Part shown: positions 42,181 to 51,793 of the stretch, piece by piece
How positions within the stretch are numbered: the first letter of the stretch is position 1
How the letters are laid out: every line of letters begins with the position of its first letter
From: Bradyrhizobium mercantei
GTDB taxonomy: Bacteria; Pseudomonadota; Alphaproteobacteria; Rhizobiales; Xanthobacteraceae
Direction of reading: 5' to 3'
Assembly: GCF_001982635.1 (NCBI RefSeq)
Contig: NZ_MKFI01000001.1
Location: forward strand, 488,774 to 552,773
DNA: 64,000 nt
Made by a program: the position numbers and the translations under genes
The notes under the pieces: model-generated
Database searches by the model: none
The model's input: the letters and a program-made list of their open reading frames with translations, nothing else
Told to the model about the DNA's origin: nothing

Positions 42181-42557
42181 CAAGCAATCTGCGAATCGCG
42201 TGCCGCGATCGTGTCGGCCGCGAAACAATTCGCTGGAACCAAACGGCCGCGCCCGACTTCACATGACAGGAACAGCGACGCCGAAAAAATTTCTGCCGAT
42301 TGCCTGCGCGTCTCCGTATCTCCGCAATTGAGTCCGTGAATGCTTCATCCGATTGATCGCTCAACAGGTTTGAACATCGCGCGCAGTTATGCGTCGAAGT
42401 GCCGCAAGTTTCTGTCATCTGCGTGTTAAAAACCTGCCAGATTTCGGCAACAACGCGCCGCTAGCCTTCCCATACCAAACAGAAGCATTTGTCGACCATT
42501 CGGTCGCAAGACGTGGACTGGCGTCACGCACGGCGCCGGTAGCGCGTTTGCGCGCCG
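42181..42557 (+). other. 377-base gap upstream of the multicopper oxidase operon
   Basis: I see no gene here on either strand. The first part follows the symporter stop; the AT-richer middle (42270-42440) probably holds the promoter of the oxidase/phosphoesterase pair and includes the CTGTCAT site at 42412. Confidence 0.6.
42412..42429 (+). promoter_or_regulatory. Pho-box-like site before the oxidase/phosphoesterase operon
   Basis: CTGTCAT-CTGC-GTGTTAA: the first half-site is a perfect CTGTCAT, and the second, after 4 bases, matches weakly (TGT and A conserved). Rhizobial PhoB boxes are tandem CTGTCAT-like repeats with 11-base period. It is 128 bases upstream of the oxidase start. The downstream phosphoesterase makes phosphate control reasonable, but the second half is poor. 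Confidence 0.3.
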
Positions 42558-44390
42558 ATGGCGACGTATTGGCAGGGCGGCGTGGCACGACGACTTTCGA
42601 CCGCATGTTGTGTCATCGCCGCAGCTTGCCTCGGGCTTGCCGCGAGTGGCGCGACGGCCTGGCTCGCCGCAGCGGGCGTGCAGGATGCGCCGCGAGCCCA
42701 GCAGAACGTTTGTGCGAGGCCCGAGCCCGGAAGCGCGATCGCGGAACCCGGCGAATTGCGCAGCCGCGACGGTGTGCTCGAAACCGATCTCAGCATCCAC
42801 GATGAGAAACTGTCGGACGGAACGTCGCGCTATTGCTACCTGACGCCCGACGGCAAGCCGTCGCCGACCCTGCGGTTGAAGCCGGGCGATCAGCTCGTCA
42901 TCCATTTCAAGAACGATCTCGTCGACCTCGACACGGCAACGCCCGCGATCGACAAGCCGCTCGACGGCGCGCCGATCTGCACGACGAGACCGAAAGTCGA
43001 CGTTTGCGCGAGCGGCGCGATGACGCCGGTCTCGACCAATCTGCATTTCCACGGGCTGACCGTGCCGCCGGTCTGCCACCAGGATGAGGTGCTGAAGACC
43101 TCGATCCAGCCCGACGATGCGCCGTTCGACTATCGCCTGCGCATTCCGGACGACGCGCCGCCCGGGCTCTATTGGTATCACCCGCATCTGCACGGCCTGA
43201 GCAAGACGCAGGTGCTCGGCGGCGCCTCCGGCGCCATCGTCATCGAGGGGATCGAGCGCGCCGATCCACAGCTTGCCGGCCTGCCCGAGCGCGTGCTGGT
43301 GATCCGCGACCAGGATCTCGTCAATCCCGACGCGCCGCCGTCGAGATTCGAGCCGGTCATGACCAAGAGCCAGCTCGACAATGACGGCGACGTCGCCAAT
43401 TCCGGCACCGGCTTCGGCAAGCCGTCGAAGGATCTCTCCGTCAACTTCGTGCCGGTGCCCTATCCGAACTATCCGCCGGCCAGGCTCACGATGAAGCCGG
43501 GCGAGCGCCAGCTCTGGCGCGTGCTGAACGCGTCCGCGATCACCTATCTCAACCTCGCGCTGCTGGTCGGCCGCGCGCCGCAGCAGATCGGCATCGTCGG
43601 GCTCGATGGCGTGCCGTTGCAATTCCAGGGCAGCCCGTCGCTGTCAGTGCAATGGGTCAACCATATCGGCCTGCCGCCGGGCTCGCGCGCCGAGTTCATC
43701 GTCGAAGGCCCGCCGGCCGGCGCCTCGGCCCTGCTGGTGACACGCGCGGTCGACACCGGACCCGCCGGCGAGAACGACCCCAACCGCGCCCTGCTGGCGA
43801 TCACGGCTTCGGCCGATGCAAGCGAGCCGCAGGCTGCGCTGCCCGCCCGCGCCGATCCGCTGCCGCGACCTGAACGGCCGTGGGTCGGCAACGTCGCACC
43901 GGTGCGCGTCAGGAAACTGTTCTTCTCCGAGCAGCCTGAGAATCCGAACGACCCGAACAGCCCGACCAAGTTCTTCATGACGCTCGACGGCGAGACCCCG
44001 AAGCCGTTCGATCCGCACTCGGACATTCCCGACATCACGGTCAGGCAAGGCGACGTCGAGGACTGGATCATCGAGAACCGCTCGATGGAGCTGCATGATT
44101 TCCACATCCATCAGCTTCACTTCCAGCTGCTCGACTGGTCCGGCGTCGCCGTCAACGAGCCGTTCCTGCGCGATACCGTCAACGTCCCCTACTACAACGG
44201 GCGGATGCTGAAATATCCGAGCGTGCGTCTGCGCATGGATTTCCGCGATCCCAACATCGTCGGCACCTTCGTCTACCACTGCCACGTCCTTGAGCATGAG
44301 GACGGCGGCATGATGGGACGGATCAGGGTCGTGCCGCGCGACACCGCAAGTTCCACCAAGCCGCTCAACGAGCAAAAAGGAGAGCTTTAA
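42558..44390 (+). CDS. Periplasmic multicopper oxidase
   Basis: A 610-residue multicopper oxidase with all copper-ligand blocks: STNLHFHGLTVPP and WYHPHLHGLSK in the first cupredoxin domain, MELHDFHIHQLHFQLLDW and YHCHVLEHEDGGMM in the last. A signal peptide (LSTACCVIAAACLGLAASGA) places it in the periplasm. The Met-containing axial position near the last HCHxxxHExxxM suits a CueO/laccase-like type 1 copper. Its stop overlaps the start of the phosphoesterase gene (TAATG), so the two are translated together. The start at ATG 42558 lacks a strong ribosome site; a GTG nine codons later would also fit. Confidence 0.9.
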   Translation: MATYWQGGVARRLSTACCVIAAACLGLAASGATAWLAAAGVQDAPRAQQNVCARPEPGSAIAEPGELRSRDGVLETDLSIHDEKLSDGTSRYCYLTPDGKPSPTLRLKPGDQLVIHFKNDLVDLDTATPAIDKPLDGAPICTTRPKVDVCASGAMTPVSTNLHFHGLTVPPVCHQDEVLKTSIQPDDAPFDYRLRIPDDAPPGLYWYHPHLHGLSKTQVLGGASGAIVIEGIERADPQLAGLPERVLVIRDQDLVNPDAPPSRFEPVMTKSQLDNDGDVANSGTGFGKPSKDLSVNFVPVPYPNYPPARLTMKPGERQLWRVLNASAITYLNLALLVGRAPQQIGIVGLDGVPLQFQGSPSLSVQWVNHIGLPPGSRAEFIVEGPPAGASALLVTRAVDTGPAGENDPNRALLAITASADASEPQAALPARADPLPRPERPWVGNVAPVRVRKLFFSEQPENPNDPNSPTKFFMTLDGETPKPFDPHSDIPDITVRQGDVEDWIIENRSMELHDFHIHQLHFQLLDWSGVAVNEPFLRDTVNVPYYNGRMLKYPSVRLRMDFRDPNIVGTFVYHCHVLEHEDGGMMGRIRVVPRDTASSTKPLNEQKGEL

Positions 44391-46564
44391 TGCGCGACAG
44401 GCACAAGTCACGTTGGCTGCAGGGATGCCGCCTCACTCTCAGCGCACTTGCGCTGGGCCAGTTCACCGCCGGCCCGGTGCTGGCGCAGGACTGGGACCAC
44501 CACGGCGGACACGAGACCCGGTCGCCGATCAAGCACGTGATCGTCATCATCGGCGAGAACCGCAGCTTCGACCACGTCTTCGCGACCTACGTGCCGCAGC
44601 GTTCCGGCGAAAGCGTGTTCAACCTGCTGTCGCAGGGCATCGTCAAGCTCGATCACAACAAGAACGCGATCCCCGGCCCCAACTTCGAGAAGGCGCATCA
44701 GCAGGCGGCCATGGATAACGGCCCGAACGATGCGTTCCTGCTGAGCCCGCCGAAGCAGAACTTCCCGAAGGATCAGCTGCCGTCTCCGCTAGTCGGCGGC
44801 CCCAAGGTCTCCTACATCCCGAACAAATGCGGCAGCTCGCCGATCACCACCTGCGAGGCGTCGCTTGCACTGGCGCAGCAGTCGGAGTCCGGCCTGCCGT
44901 CCGAGTACTACCAGTACCTGCTCTCCGGCGGCACCGGTCAGACCTCGCAGACCCCCGACCAGCGCATCACCAATGTCAGCGCGCTGCCGGCCGGTCCGTT
45001 CCAGCTCACCAACAGCGATGCGATGCCCTACGACTCGTATTCGGCGAGCCCGGTGCATCGCTTCTACCAGATGTGGCAGCAGCTGAACTGCAACCACTCG
45101 GCGGCCAGCCGCGACAATCCGTCGGGCTGCGGCGGCAATTTGTTCGCCTGGGTCGAAGTGACCGTCGGCGCCGGCGCCAACGGCGCGGCGCTGCCCTCCA
45201 ACTTCTCCACGGAGTACTCGCCGACCGCCACGACCACGGGTGAGGGTTCGACCGCGCTCGGCTTCTACAACGTGCAGAAGGGCGACGTGCCCTACTTCAC
45301 CTCGCTCGCGCAGAAATACGCGATGAGCGACAACTTCCACCAGTCGGTCAACGGCGGCACCGGTGCCAACCACATCATGTTCGGTCATGCCGACATGCTC
45401 TACTTCAGCGACACCTACGGCAACGCCGCGGTGCCGCCGAACGGCACGCAGGTGTTCGGCGGCACGCCCGACGCCGGCATCGTCCATCAGATCGAGAATC
45501 CGAACCCGGCCACGGGCACCAACAACTGGTACACCGAGGACGGCTACGGCGCGGGCGGCAATGGCGGCTTCGCGCCGCCCTACCAGACGAGCCCGGTGTC
45601 CGGCGGCGGCTCCTACAGCGACTGCTCGGATGCGACCCAGCCCGGCGTCAAGCCGATCCTGGACTATCTGAAGAACATCCGGATCAATGCGAATTGCGAA
45701 CCGGGCCACTATTATCTGTTGAACAACTACAATCCCGGTTATTTCGGCAACGGCAAGAACGCCTACACCGACACCAATCCCTCCAACACGCCGTTCACGA
45801 TCCCGCCGTCGACCCGCAAGAGCATCGGCGACAGCCTGAACGAGCGCAACATCTCCTGGAAGTATTACGGCGACCAGTGGAACAACTACGTCAACGATCC
45901 CTACCAGCTCAACTGGGGCGTAGCCGGTCCGACCGCCGACGAGTACTGCAACATCTGCAATCCGTTCCAGTACGACACCTCGATCATGTCGCACCCGGAA
46001 CAGGTCGCAGCCCATATCAAGGACTCGGTTGATCTGTACTCCGACCTCTCCAAGCACTCGCTGCCGGCGGTCTCCATCGTCAAGCCGAGCGGCTTCACCG
46101 ACGGGCACCCGTCGTCGTCCAAGCTCAACCTGTTCGAAGGCTTCACGAAGAAGATCATCGACCAGGTCCAGGCCTCGGACTACGCGAAGGACACCGCGAT
46201 CTTCGTCACCTTCGACGAGGGTGGCGGCTACTTCGACTCGGGCTATGTGCAGCCGCTCGACTATTTCGGCGACGGCACGCGCATTCCGCTGATCGTGGTG
46301 TCGCCGTTCGCGCGGCAGGGCCACATCTCGCATGAATATGCCGATCACGTCTCGATCATCAAATTCATCGAGCGGAATTGGCGCCTCGAGCCGATCACCC
46401 ATCGCAGCCGCGACAACTACCCGAACCCGGTTGCAGCGCCCGGCAATCCCTACGTTCCGGTCAACAGCCCGGCGCTCAGCGACCTGTTCGACTTCTTCGA
46501 CTTCGACGGCGGCGGCCATCACCACGGTGACGGTAACGACCAGGGCGGCAACTGGAACAACTGA
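44390..46564 (+). CDS. Phospholipase C/acid phosphatase-type phosphoesterase
   Basis: A 724-residue secreted enzyme of the phosphoesterase family that includes bacterial phospholipases C and AcpA. The signature HVIVIIGENRSFDHVFATY, with the metal-binding Glu-Asn, is at about 50-68. The middle has FHQSVNGGTGANHIMFGHAD, and TAIFVTFDEGGGYFDSGYV provides the Asp-Glu of the second metal site; GDGTRIPLIVVSPFARQGHISHEYADHVSIIKFIE carries the final His motif. The C-terminal tail is Gly/His/Asp-rich (FDGGGHHHGDGNDQGG). Its ribosome site AAAAGGAG lies within the oxidase 3' end. A cleavable leader precedes about residue 33. Confidence 0.92.
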   Translation: MRDRHKSRWLQGCRLTLSALALGQFTAGPVLAQDWDHHGGHETRSPIKHVIVIIGENRSFDHVFATYVPQRSGESVFNLLSQGIVKLDHNKNAIPGPNFEKAHQQAAMDNGPNDAFLLSPPKQNFPKDQLPSPLVGGPKVSYIPNKCGSSPITTCEASLALAQQSESGLPSEYYQYLLSGGTGQTSQTPDQRITNVSALPAGPFQLTNSDAMPYDSYSASPVHRFYQMWQQLNCNHSAASRDNPSGCGGNLFAWVEVTVGAGANGAALPSNFSTEYSPTATTTGEGSTALGFYNVQKGDVPYFTSLAQKYAMSDNFHQSVNGGTGANHIMFGHADMLYFSDTYGNAAVPPNGTQVFGGTPDAGIVHQIENPNPATGTNNWYTEDGYGAGGNGGFAPPYQTSPVSGGGSYSDCSDATQPGVKPILDYLKNIRINANCEPGHYYLLNNYNPGYFGNGKNAYTDTNPSNTPFTIPPSTRKSIGDSLNERNISWKYYGDQWNNYVNDPYQLNWGVAGPTADEYCNICNPFQYDTSIMSHPEQVAAHIKDSVDLYSDLSKHSLPAVSIVKPSGFTDGHPSSSKLNLFEGFTKKIIDQVQASDYAKDTAIFVTFDEGGGYFDSGYVQPLDYFGDGTRIPLIVVSPFARQGHISHEYADHVSIIKFIERNWRLEPITHRSRDNYPNPVAAPGNPYVPVNSPALSDLFDFFDFDGGGHHHGDGNDQGGNWNN

Positions 46565-46590
46565 CGCCCGCATTTGACGACACATACCAA

Positions 46591-46624
46591 TCCGCCGGCC
46601 GGAAAGGCCGGCGGATTTCGTTTG
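46591..46624 (+). terminator. Rho-independent terminator after the phosphoesterase
   Basis: A 10-base-pair stem (TCCGCCGGCC, loop GGAAA, GGCCGGCGGA) is followed by TTTCGTTTG. It lies 26 bases after the stop codon and ends the oxidase/phosphoesterase operon. Confidence 0.85.
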
Positions 46625-46749
46625 TGCGAACATCAGAACAACGCGGACCGATGATCACAAGGTCTCGATGCGGTGTGGCCGGGCGCTTGTGGTACGGCGC
46701 GAACTTCGGCAGTCTGTTCGATCATCGGAACGACACCGGAGCCGATAGC

Positions 46750-47808
46750 ATGCGGCGCTTCTTGCTTCCGACGGCCTTGCTGACCGCCATCTGGCTCTTC
46801 CTTCCGCTTCCTGCCCAATCCGCGCCCTGCATGCTCGTGACCTTGACCGGTACGATGAGCGGGCCGGCCCTGATCAACGGTGTCGCCGGCGCCGGCACCC
46901 TCGTGCGCTATGGCGACGACAGCAGCGAATGCGGCACGATGAAGCTGCAATTCGACGCGGGCCGCGGCACCATCCTGAGGCTGTCGCAACTGAACGTCGA
47001 TCCCGATCAGATCGATGCGATCTTCTTCACCCATATGCACTCGGACCACACCGAGGGCTTCGTCGACCTGTTGCTTGCGCGCTGGAACTTCAGCTCCAGC
47101 GGAGCCAGGCTCGATGTCGTGTGCAGCAACGATGTGTCGTCACCGCTCGGCTTTACCATGAGCTGCGGCAAGTTTGTGACGCATATCGGTGACGCCTTTG
47201 TTCAGTCCGGCGAGATCGCGCAACGGGTCTCGGAGGACAAGCGACGATTGGCCGGCGGACCCGCCGAGCTCGCGCACCTCATCACGTTCGAGCCGAGCGA
47301 CGCGCCGCAGGTGGTTTGGAGCAAGGGCGACGTCAAGGTGAGCGCGATCCGCTCGACCCACGTCGCCGGCCACGCCTCATACCGCGTCGACACGCCCGCC
47401 GGCAGCGTCGTGATCGGCGGCGACGCCAGCAACGACAGCCCCGCGCCACCCCGCCCGACCTCGACATCCGCACAGGTCGAGCGGCTGGCACAGGGCGCCG
47501 AGGTGATCGTGCACTCGACCATGCATCCCATCATGGGTCCGGAGCGTGACAGCGGCATGCCGGCTCCGGTTTATCATCGCCAGAGCCTGACGCCCGACCT
47601 CGGCGCCATGGCGAAACGCACCGGCGCCAAATACCTGATGCTGACTCATCTGGCGCCGCAGGTCGGGGCGACGCATCACGGCCCCTACAAGGTGCCCGGC
47701 GGCGCGCTGACCGAAGCGGACTATCGTGCCGCCGCCGAAGCAGGCGGCTTCACCGCCACGACGATCGTCGGCTCCGACCTCGCCACGCTGCGCATTCCGG
47801 CCAGGTAG
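46750..47808 (+). CDS. Secreted MBL-fold metallo-hydrolase
   Basis: A 352-residue metallo-beta-lactamase-fold protein with a signal peptide (FLLPTALLTAIWLFLPLPAQS). The dinuclear zinc motif is AIFFTHMHSDHTEGFVD; further ligands are in STHVAGHASYRV, IGGDASND and the C-terminal LMLTHLAP. The layout is of the RNase Z/arylsulfatase-like MBL group. Its periplasmic location excludes tRNA processing. The start at 46750 begins the signal peptide, with CGGAG about 9 bases upstream. It is convergent with the amidohydrolase. Confidence 0.88.
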   Translation: MRRFLLPTALLTAIWLFLPLPAQSAPCMLVTLTGTMSGPALINGVAGAGTLVRYGDDSSECGTMKLQFDAGRGTILRLSQLNVDPDQIDAIFFTHMHSDHTEGFVDLLLARWNFSSSGARLDVVCSNDVSSPLGFTMSCGKFVTHIGDAFVQSGEIAQRVSEDKRRLAGGPAELAHLITFEPSDAPQVVWSKGDVKVSAIRSTHVAGHASYRVDTPAGSVVIGGDASNDSPAPPRPTSTSAQVERLAQGAEVIVHSTMHPIMGPERDSGMPAPVYHRQSLTPDLGAMAKRTGAKYLMLTHLAPQVGATHHGPYKVPGGALTEADYRAAAEAGGFTATTIVGSDLATLRIPAR

Positions 47809-47835
47809 ATCGACGCAGCGTCCACCGGCTGGCCG

Positions 47836-49047
47836 TCACGGCTTCTGATAGATCACGTGACCGGCGCGGATCGTGGTGCTCACTTTCGCAAGATTTGCGA
47901 CATCGCTCAGCGGATCGCCGTCGAGCACCACGAGATCGGCGTCAAAACCCTGTTCGACCCTACCCTTCTTCGCGGCCTTGAAGAATCGCGCCGGATTGGT
48001 CGTCAGCGCGGCCAACACCTGGCGCTCCGACAGCACGCGGTGCATCAGCTGGAGTTCCTGCGTGGTGTCGTATTGCTTGGTGAATCCGACATCGGTGCCG
48101 AACAGCACCGTGCCACCGTTGTCCGAGAACTGCTTGAGCTGGTTGACGGTCGCCGCCACCAGACGGTTGGTGACGTTCGGATCTAGCACCACCGTGGTGA
48201 ACAACGCCAGCGTCGGGATCAGCGCGGTGTTCTGCGCCTTGAAGCGTGCAAGCTGGTCCTCGGTATAGGCGCGCTCGCTGGGCGTGGTGTGCGCGAGCAC
48301 GTCGACATCGGATGCGATCACCGTCTCGACGCCGACCTTGTTCTGCGGGTGTGCGAACACCGGCCTGCCCTGCGCATGCGCCACGTCGACCGCGGCCTTG
48401 GCGATCGCCGGGTCCATGTTGACGACGGGCTTGTCGCCCATGAACGCGCCCGTGAACAGCTTGATGCCGTCCTCGCCCATCGCGAGCCAGTCGCGGGCCC
48501 ACTTCGCCGCCTCCTCAGGTGTCGCGGCTTCGGGAAGCTGAATTTCGGGCGGCAGGTAGACAGGATGCCCGCCCTTGGGAAACACATTGCCGGCGAGCAG
48601 GATGTTGGGACCGGCGACCTCACCCGCGGCGATGCGCTTGCGCAGCGCCAGCGTGTTGTTCGGATCGGAGCCGAGGTCCCACACCGTGGTGAAGCCCCAG
48701 CTCGTCAGCATCTCCTGCATATGCTGGGTCAGCGCCTCGGCCGGCGCGGCACCGGCGTTCTGCCAGGATTTCTGCGTGAAATGCACGTGGCTGTTCCAGA
48801 ACCCGGCAACGATGGTCTTGCCGCTGCAATCGATCGTCCGCGCATCGGAGGGCACCGTGACGTCGCCGGACTTGCCGACCGCGCTGATGACGCCATCCGT
48901 CATCACGATCACGGCATCCGGCAGCGCGGCCGCATCGACCGATGCGTAGAGCGTGCCGCCCCGGAGCACCACGGTCTCGGCATGTGCCGCCGAGGCAAAA
49001 GCCGAGCCAATGAGGAAGAGCGCGACGCGTAACCAGGTGCCGGTCAT
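47836..49047 (-). CDS. Secreted amidohydrolase family protein
   Basis: A 403-residue exported amidohydrolase. After the signal peptide (WLRVALFLIGSAFASAAHA), it has the beta-sandwich TVVLRGGTLYASV and the metal motif FWNSHVHFTQK, the Lys-type ligand region DGIKLFTGAF, His in VFAHPQNK and DVLAHTTPS, and the Asp in GTDVGFTKQYD. The end KKGRVEQGFDADLVVLDGDP is typical of the imidazolonepropionase/prolidase-like branch. Substrate unknown. GAGG lies 7 bases before the ATG. Confidence 0.9.
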   Translation of the reverse strand: MTGTWLRVALFLIGSAFASAAHAETVVLRGGTLYASVDAAALPDAVIVMTDGVISAVGKSGDVTVPSDARTIDCSGKTIVAGFWNSHVHFTQKSWQNAGAAPAEALTQHMQEMLTSWGFTTVWDLGSDPNNTLALRKRIAAGEVAGPNILLAGNVFPKGGHPVYLPPEIQLPEAATPEEAAKWARDWLAMGEDGIKLFTGAFMGDKPVVNMDPAIAKAAVDVAHAQGRPVFAHPQNKVGVETVIASDVDVLAHTTPSERAYTEDQLARFKAQNTALIPTLALFTTVVLDPNVTNRLVAATVNQLKQFSDNGGTVLFGTDVGFTKQYDTTQELQLMHRVLSERQVLAALTTNPARFFKAAKKGRVEQGFDADLVVLDGDPLSDVANLAKVSTTIRAGHVIYQKP

Positions 49048-49171
49048 GGACAGCCTCTTTGCTGATTGCATGCCGGCAACGACCGGCGCGCGGCAACATA
49101 GCGGCTGTGCGCGGCGCGGTTTGATCGTTCTTGCTGTCCGCGGTGGATATTGGGAAGCGGCGCCCGCCCCG

Positions 49172-50425
49172 TCACTCCTCGGGCGCGTTCTCGATCGGGT
49201 CGAAGCGATCGGCCTCGAGCCCGAGCAGATTCCAGGATTGCAGCATGTGCGGCGGCAGCGGCGCGGTGGCATCGATCACGCCGCCGCGCGGGTGCGGAAT
49301 CACGATGCGGCGGGCGAGGAGATGCAGCCGGTTCTGCAGGCCGCCCGGGAGCTGCCAGTTTTCCTTGTTGAAATATTTGGGATCACCGACGATCGCGTGA
49401 TCGATATGCGCCATGTGGGCGCGCAATTGATGGGTACGGCCGGTCACCGGCTTGAGCGAGACCCAGGCGAGCTTGGTCGCGGAGGTCTCGACCACGGCGT
49501 AATAGGTCACGGCGTGGCTCGCGCCCTCGTCGCCATGCTCCGCGATCCGCATGATGCTGTCCTCCTCGCTCTCCTCCTTGGCGAGATAGGTCGAGATCCG
49601 GCCCTGCTTCGGCTTCGGCACGCCGGCGACCAGCGCCCAATAGATCTTGCGCGCGGAGCGATGGCGGAATGCGCCGGTGAGATGCGTGGCGGCAAAGCGG
49701 GTCTTGGCGACCAGCAGGCAGCCCGAGGTCTCGCGATCGAGCCGGTGCACCAGCCGCGGCTTCTGCCCCTTGGCGTCGCGCATCACCTCGAGCATCTGGT
49801 CGACATGGCGCGTCATGCCGGAGCCGCCCTGCACCGCGAGGCCGGCCGGCTTGTTCAGCACCAGCACGTCGTCGTCCTCGTACAGCGTCATGTCCTTCAG
49901 CGCCTGCAGCGTCTTCGCCTCGGCTTCCGAGAGCGTGCCTGACGTCTTCGGCGTGTCGAGCCGCAGCGGCGGAATCCGCACGCTCTGGCCCTCCTCCAGC
50001 CGGTCCTTGGAATCGGCGCGCTTGCCGTTGACCCTGAGCTCGCCCTTCCGGACGATGCGCTGGATATGGGAGAACGACAGGCCCGGAAACCGTGCCTCGA
50101 GGAAGCGGTCGACGCGCATGCCGTTCTCGTCTGACGTGACGACGACGGTCTGCACCTTGGTCGGCAATGGCTGCTCGGCCGCCTGTTTCGCAGCGGCAGG
50201 CTCCGCGCGCTCCTGGCGGTCGCGGCGCGGCTCGGCAAAGCGCGGCGGCTTTCCGGGCGCACGGTGCGCGAACGGACGGTCGCCACTCTTTCGGTCGTCC
50301 GGCTTGCGGCTGCGTTGCGTCGCTCCGCCCTTGCCGCGTTCCTTGCCACGATCACCGGCGCGGTCCCGGTCACGGCCTTTGGCGCGATCGCCCGGCGATG
50401 TGGTTCTCTTGATGCGGCGGCTCAT
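49172..50425 (-). CDS. RluC/RluD-type pseudouridine synthase with basic N-terminal extension
   Basis: A 417-residue RluA-family enzyme. An S4 RNA-binding domain (about 100-150: MRVDRFLEARFPGLSFSHIQRIVRKGELRVNG) is followed by the catalytic domain with Asp in VHRLDRETSGCLLVAKT (about 235) and the C-terminal VTGRTHQLRAHMAHI. It probably modifies 23S rRNA. The first 90 residues are unusually Arg/Lys/Gly-rich and look disordered, an alphaproteobacterial feature that may aid RNA binding. The start MSRRIKRT at 50425 is used. Confidence 0.9.
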   Translation of the reverse strand: MSRRIKRTTSPGDRAKGRDRDRAGDRGKERGKGGATQRSRKPDDRKSGDRPFAHRAPGKPPRFAEPRRDRQERAEPAAAKQAAEQPLPTKVQTVVVTSDENGMRVDRFLEARFPGLSFSHIQRIVRKGELRVNGKRADSKDRLEEGQSVRIPPLRLDTPKTSGTLSEAEAKTLQALKDMTLYEDDDVLVLNKPAGLAVQGGSGMTRHVDQMLEVMRDAKGQKPRLVHRLDRETSGCLLVAKTRFAATHLTGAFRHRSARKIYWALVAGVPKPKQGRISTYLAKEESEEDSIMRIAEHGDEGASHAVTYYAVVETSATKLAWVSLKPVTGRTHQLRAHMAHIDHAIVGDPKYFNKENWQLPGGLQNRLHLLARRIVIPHPRGGVIDATAPLPPHMLQSWNLLGLEADRFDPIENAPEE

Positions 50426-50558
50426 AGTGGTGTTTCGGCTCCAGACCTGCATTGTGCCTAGCGCAAATGCCGCGAATCGTCACGGCGAAATCGGTGTGAA
50501 TCCGGCGCAACATCGGCCATGTTCGGCCGCGCGCGGCAAGCGATGGGGAGCCCCTGGA

Positions 50559-51512
50559 ATGAGACTGGCGATATCGGCTTTGGCGGCGGCCCTCATGTTC
50601 ACAGGCCCCGCGCTGGCCCAGGAGAGCCCGATGCCGCAAGACCCCATGCCGGAAGATCTGGCCTGGAAGCTCCTGGAACTCGGCCGCGTCGTCGACCCGC
50701 CCAGGACGGCCGCGCTCTACGCACCCTTGCAACAGAAAGAGCCCTATCAGGGCGTCAAGGTCGAGCGCGACGTCAAATACGGCCCGGCCGACCGCCATCT
50801 GCTCGACGTCTTCACGCCGGACACCGCAGCCCCGGCACGGCCGGTGCTGATCTACATCCATGGCGGCGGCTTTGTCGCCGGCAACAAGCGCGCGCCGGGC
50901 AGCCCGTTCTACGACAACGTCATGCTGTGGGCGACGAAGAGCGGCTTCGTCGGCATCAATGCCACCTACCGCCTGGCGCCGGCGTTTCCGTGGCCGGCCG
51001 GCGCAGAGGACATGGGCGCGATCGTGCAATGGGTCGCGGAGAACGTCGCATCCCGCGGCGGCGATCCCAGGCGCATCTTCCTGATGGGCCAGTCGGCCGG
51101 CGCGATCCATGTCGCGAGCTATGTCTCGCACGGCGAATTCCACAACGTGAAGGGCGGCGGCCTTGCCGGCGCGATCATGGTGTCGGGCATCTACGATCTG
51201 ACCGCCTCGCCGGCCGGCGACGCCGAGCTCGCCTATTACGGCTCCGACCCGTCGCGGTATGCCGAACGCTCCTCGCTACAGGGCCTGCTCGCAAGCCCGA
51301 TCCCGTTCCTGATCACCGCGGCCGAGCTCGATCCGCCGCGCTTCGTCGAGCAGTTCGAGCTGTTGAAGCAGGCCAGTTGCAAGCGGCCCGCCGGCTGCGC
51401 GCGCAGCTTCATGCTGCCGCAGCACAGCCACATGTCGGAGGTCTATGCGATCAACACGCCGGACACCCGGCTGACCGACGAGATTTTGGAGTTCGTGAAG
51501 AGCGTGAAGTGA
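50559..51512 (+). CDS. Secreted alpha/beta hydrolase (HSL-type esterase)
   Basis: A 317-residue secreted esterase of the hormone-sensitive-lipase type. A signal peptide (LAISALAAALMFTGPALA) leads into VLIYIHGGGFVAGNKRAPG (oxyanion HGGG), the nucleophile elbow GQSAGA, the Asp in ITAAELDPPR, and the catalytic His in MLPQHSHMSEVY. Substrate is not predictable. GGGAG lies upstream of the ATG. It is divergent from the pseudouridine synthase. Confidence 0.87.
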   Translation: MRLAISALAAALMFTGPALAQESPMPQDPMPEDLAWKLLELGRVVDPPRTAALYAPLQQKEPYQGVKVERDVKYGPADRHLLDVFTPDTAAPARPVLIYIHGGGFVAGNKRAPGSPFYDNVMLWATKSGFVGINATYRLAPAFPWPAGAEDMGAIVQWVAENVASRGGDPRRIFLMGQSAGAIHVASYVSHGEFHNVKGGGLAGAIMVSGIYDLTASPAGDAELAYYGSDPSRYAERSSLQGLLASPIPFLITAAELDPPRFVEQFELLKQASCKRPAGCARSFMLPQHSHMSEVYAINTPDTRLTDEILEFVKSVK

Positions 51513-51793
51513 GCGCCAGAGCACCATGAAGTTATGGATCACAGCGGGCGCGGCCAAAAATATCGAAAACAACCCCATGCAAAGGAGCCGGCGGCGGCCG
51601 GCGTTCGACCAACCAACTTGACACGTCGGGCAACTCAGGGGTATTCTTCTAATATTCCGAAATTGCGCACGCGCCCTTCAGCGGCAAGGCTGCTGCACAT
51701 GGCATTTGCGGGCTTCTGCAAGCGACGCTTTCACGCCGCAGGCGGGAACGGGCACGCGCGCACTTCGCGGCCGCAGCCTCGTCTCACCTTGCG
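51513..51793. other. 280-base gap with repeat-like segments
   Basis: I see no gene. CGCGGCCAAAAATATCGAAAACAACCCCATGCAAAG, CTTGACACGTCGGGCAA and TATTCTTCTAATATTCCGAAAT resemble dispersed Bradyrhizobium intergenic sequence; no terminator stands out for either convergent gene. Confidence 0.4.

Noticed and set aside
44789..46633. A 614-codon open frame on the minus strand
   Set aside because: It lies fully antisense to the phosphoesterase and shows Arg/Val-rich shadow composition without a recognisable motif.
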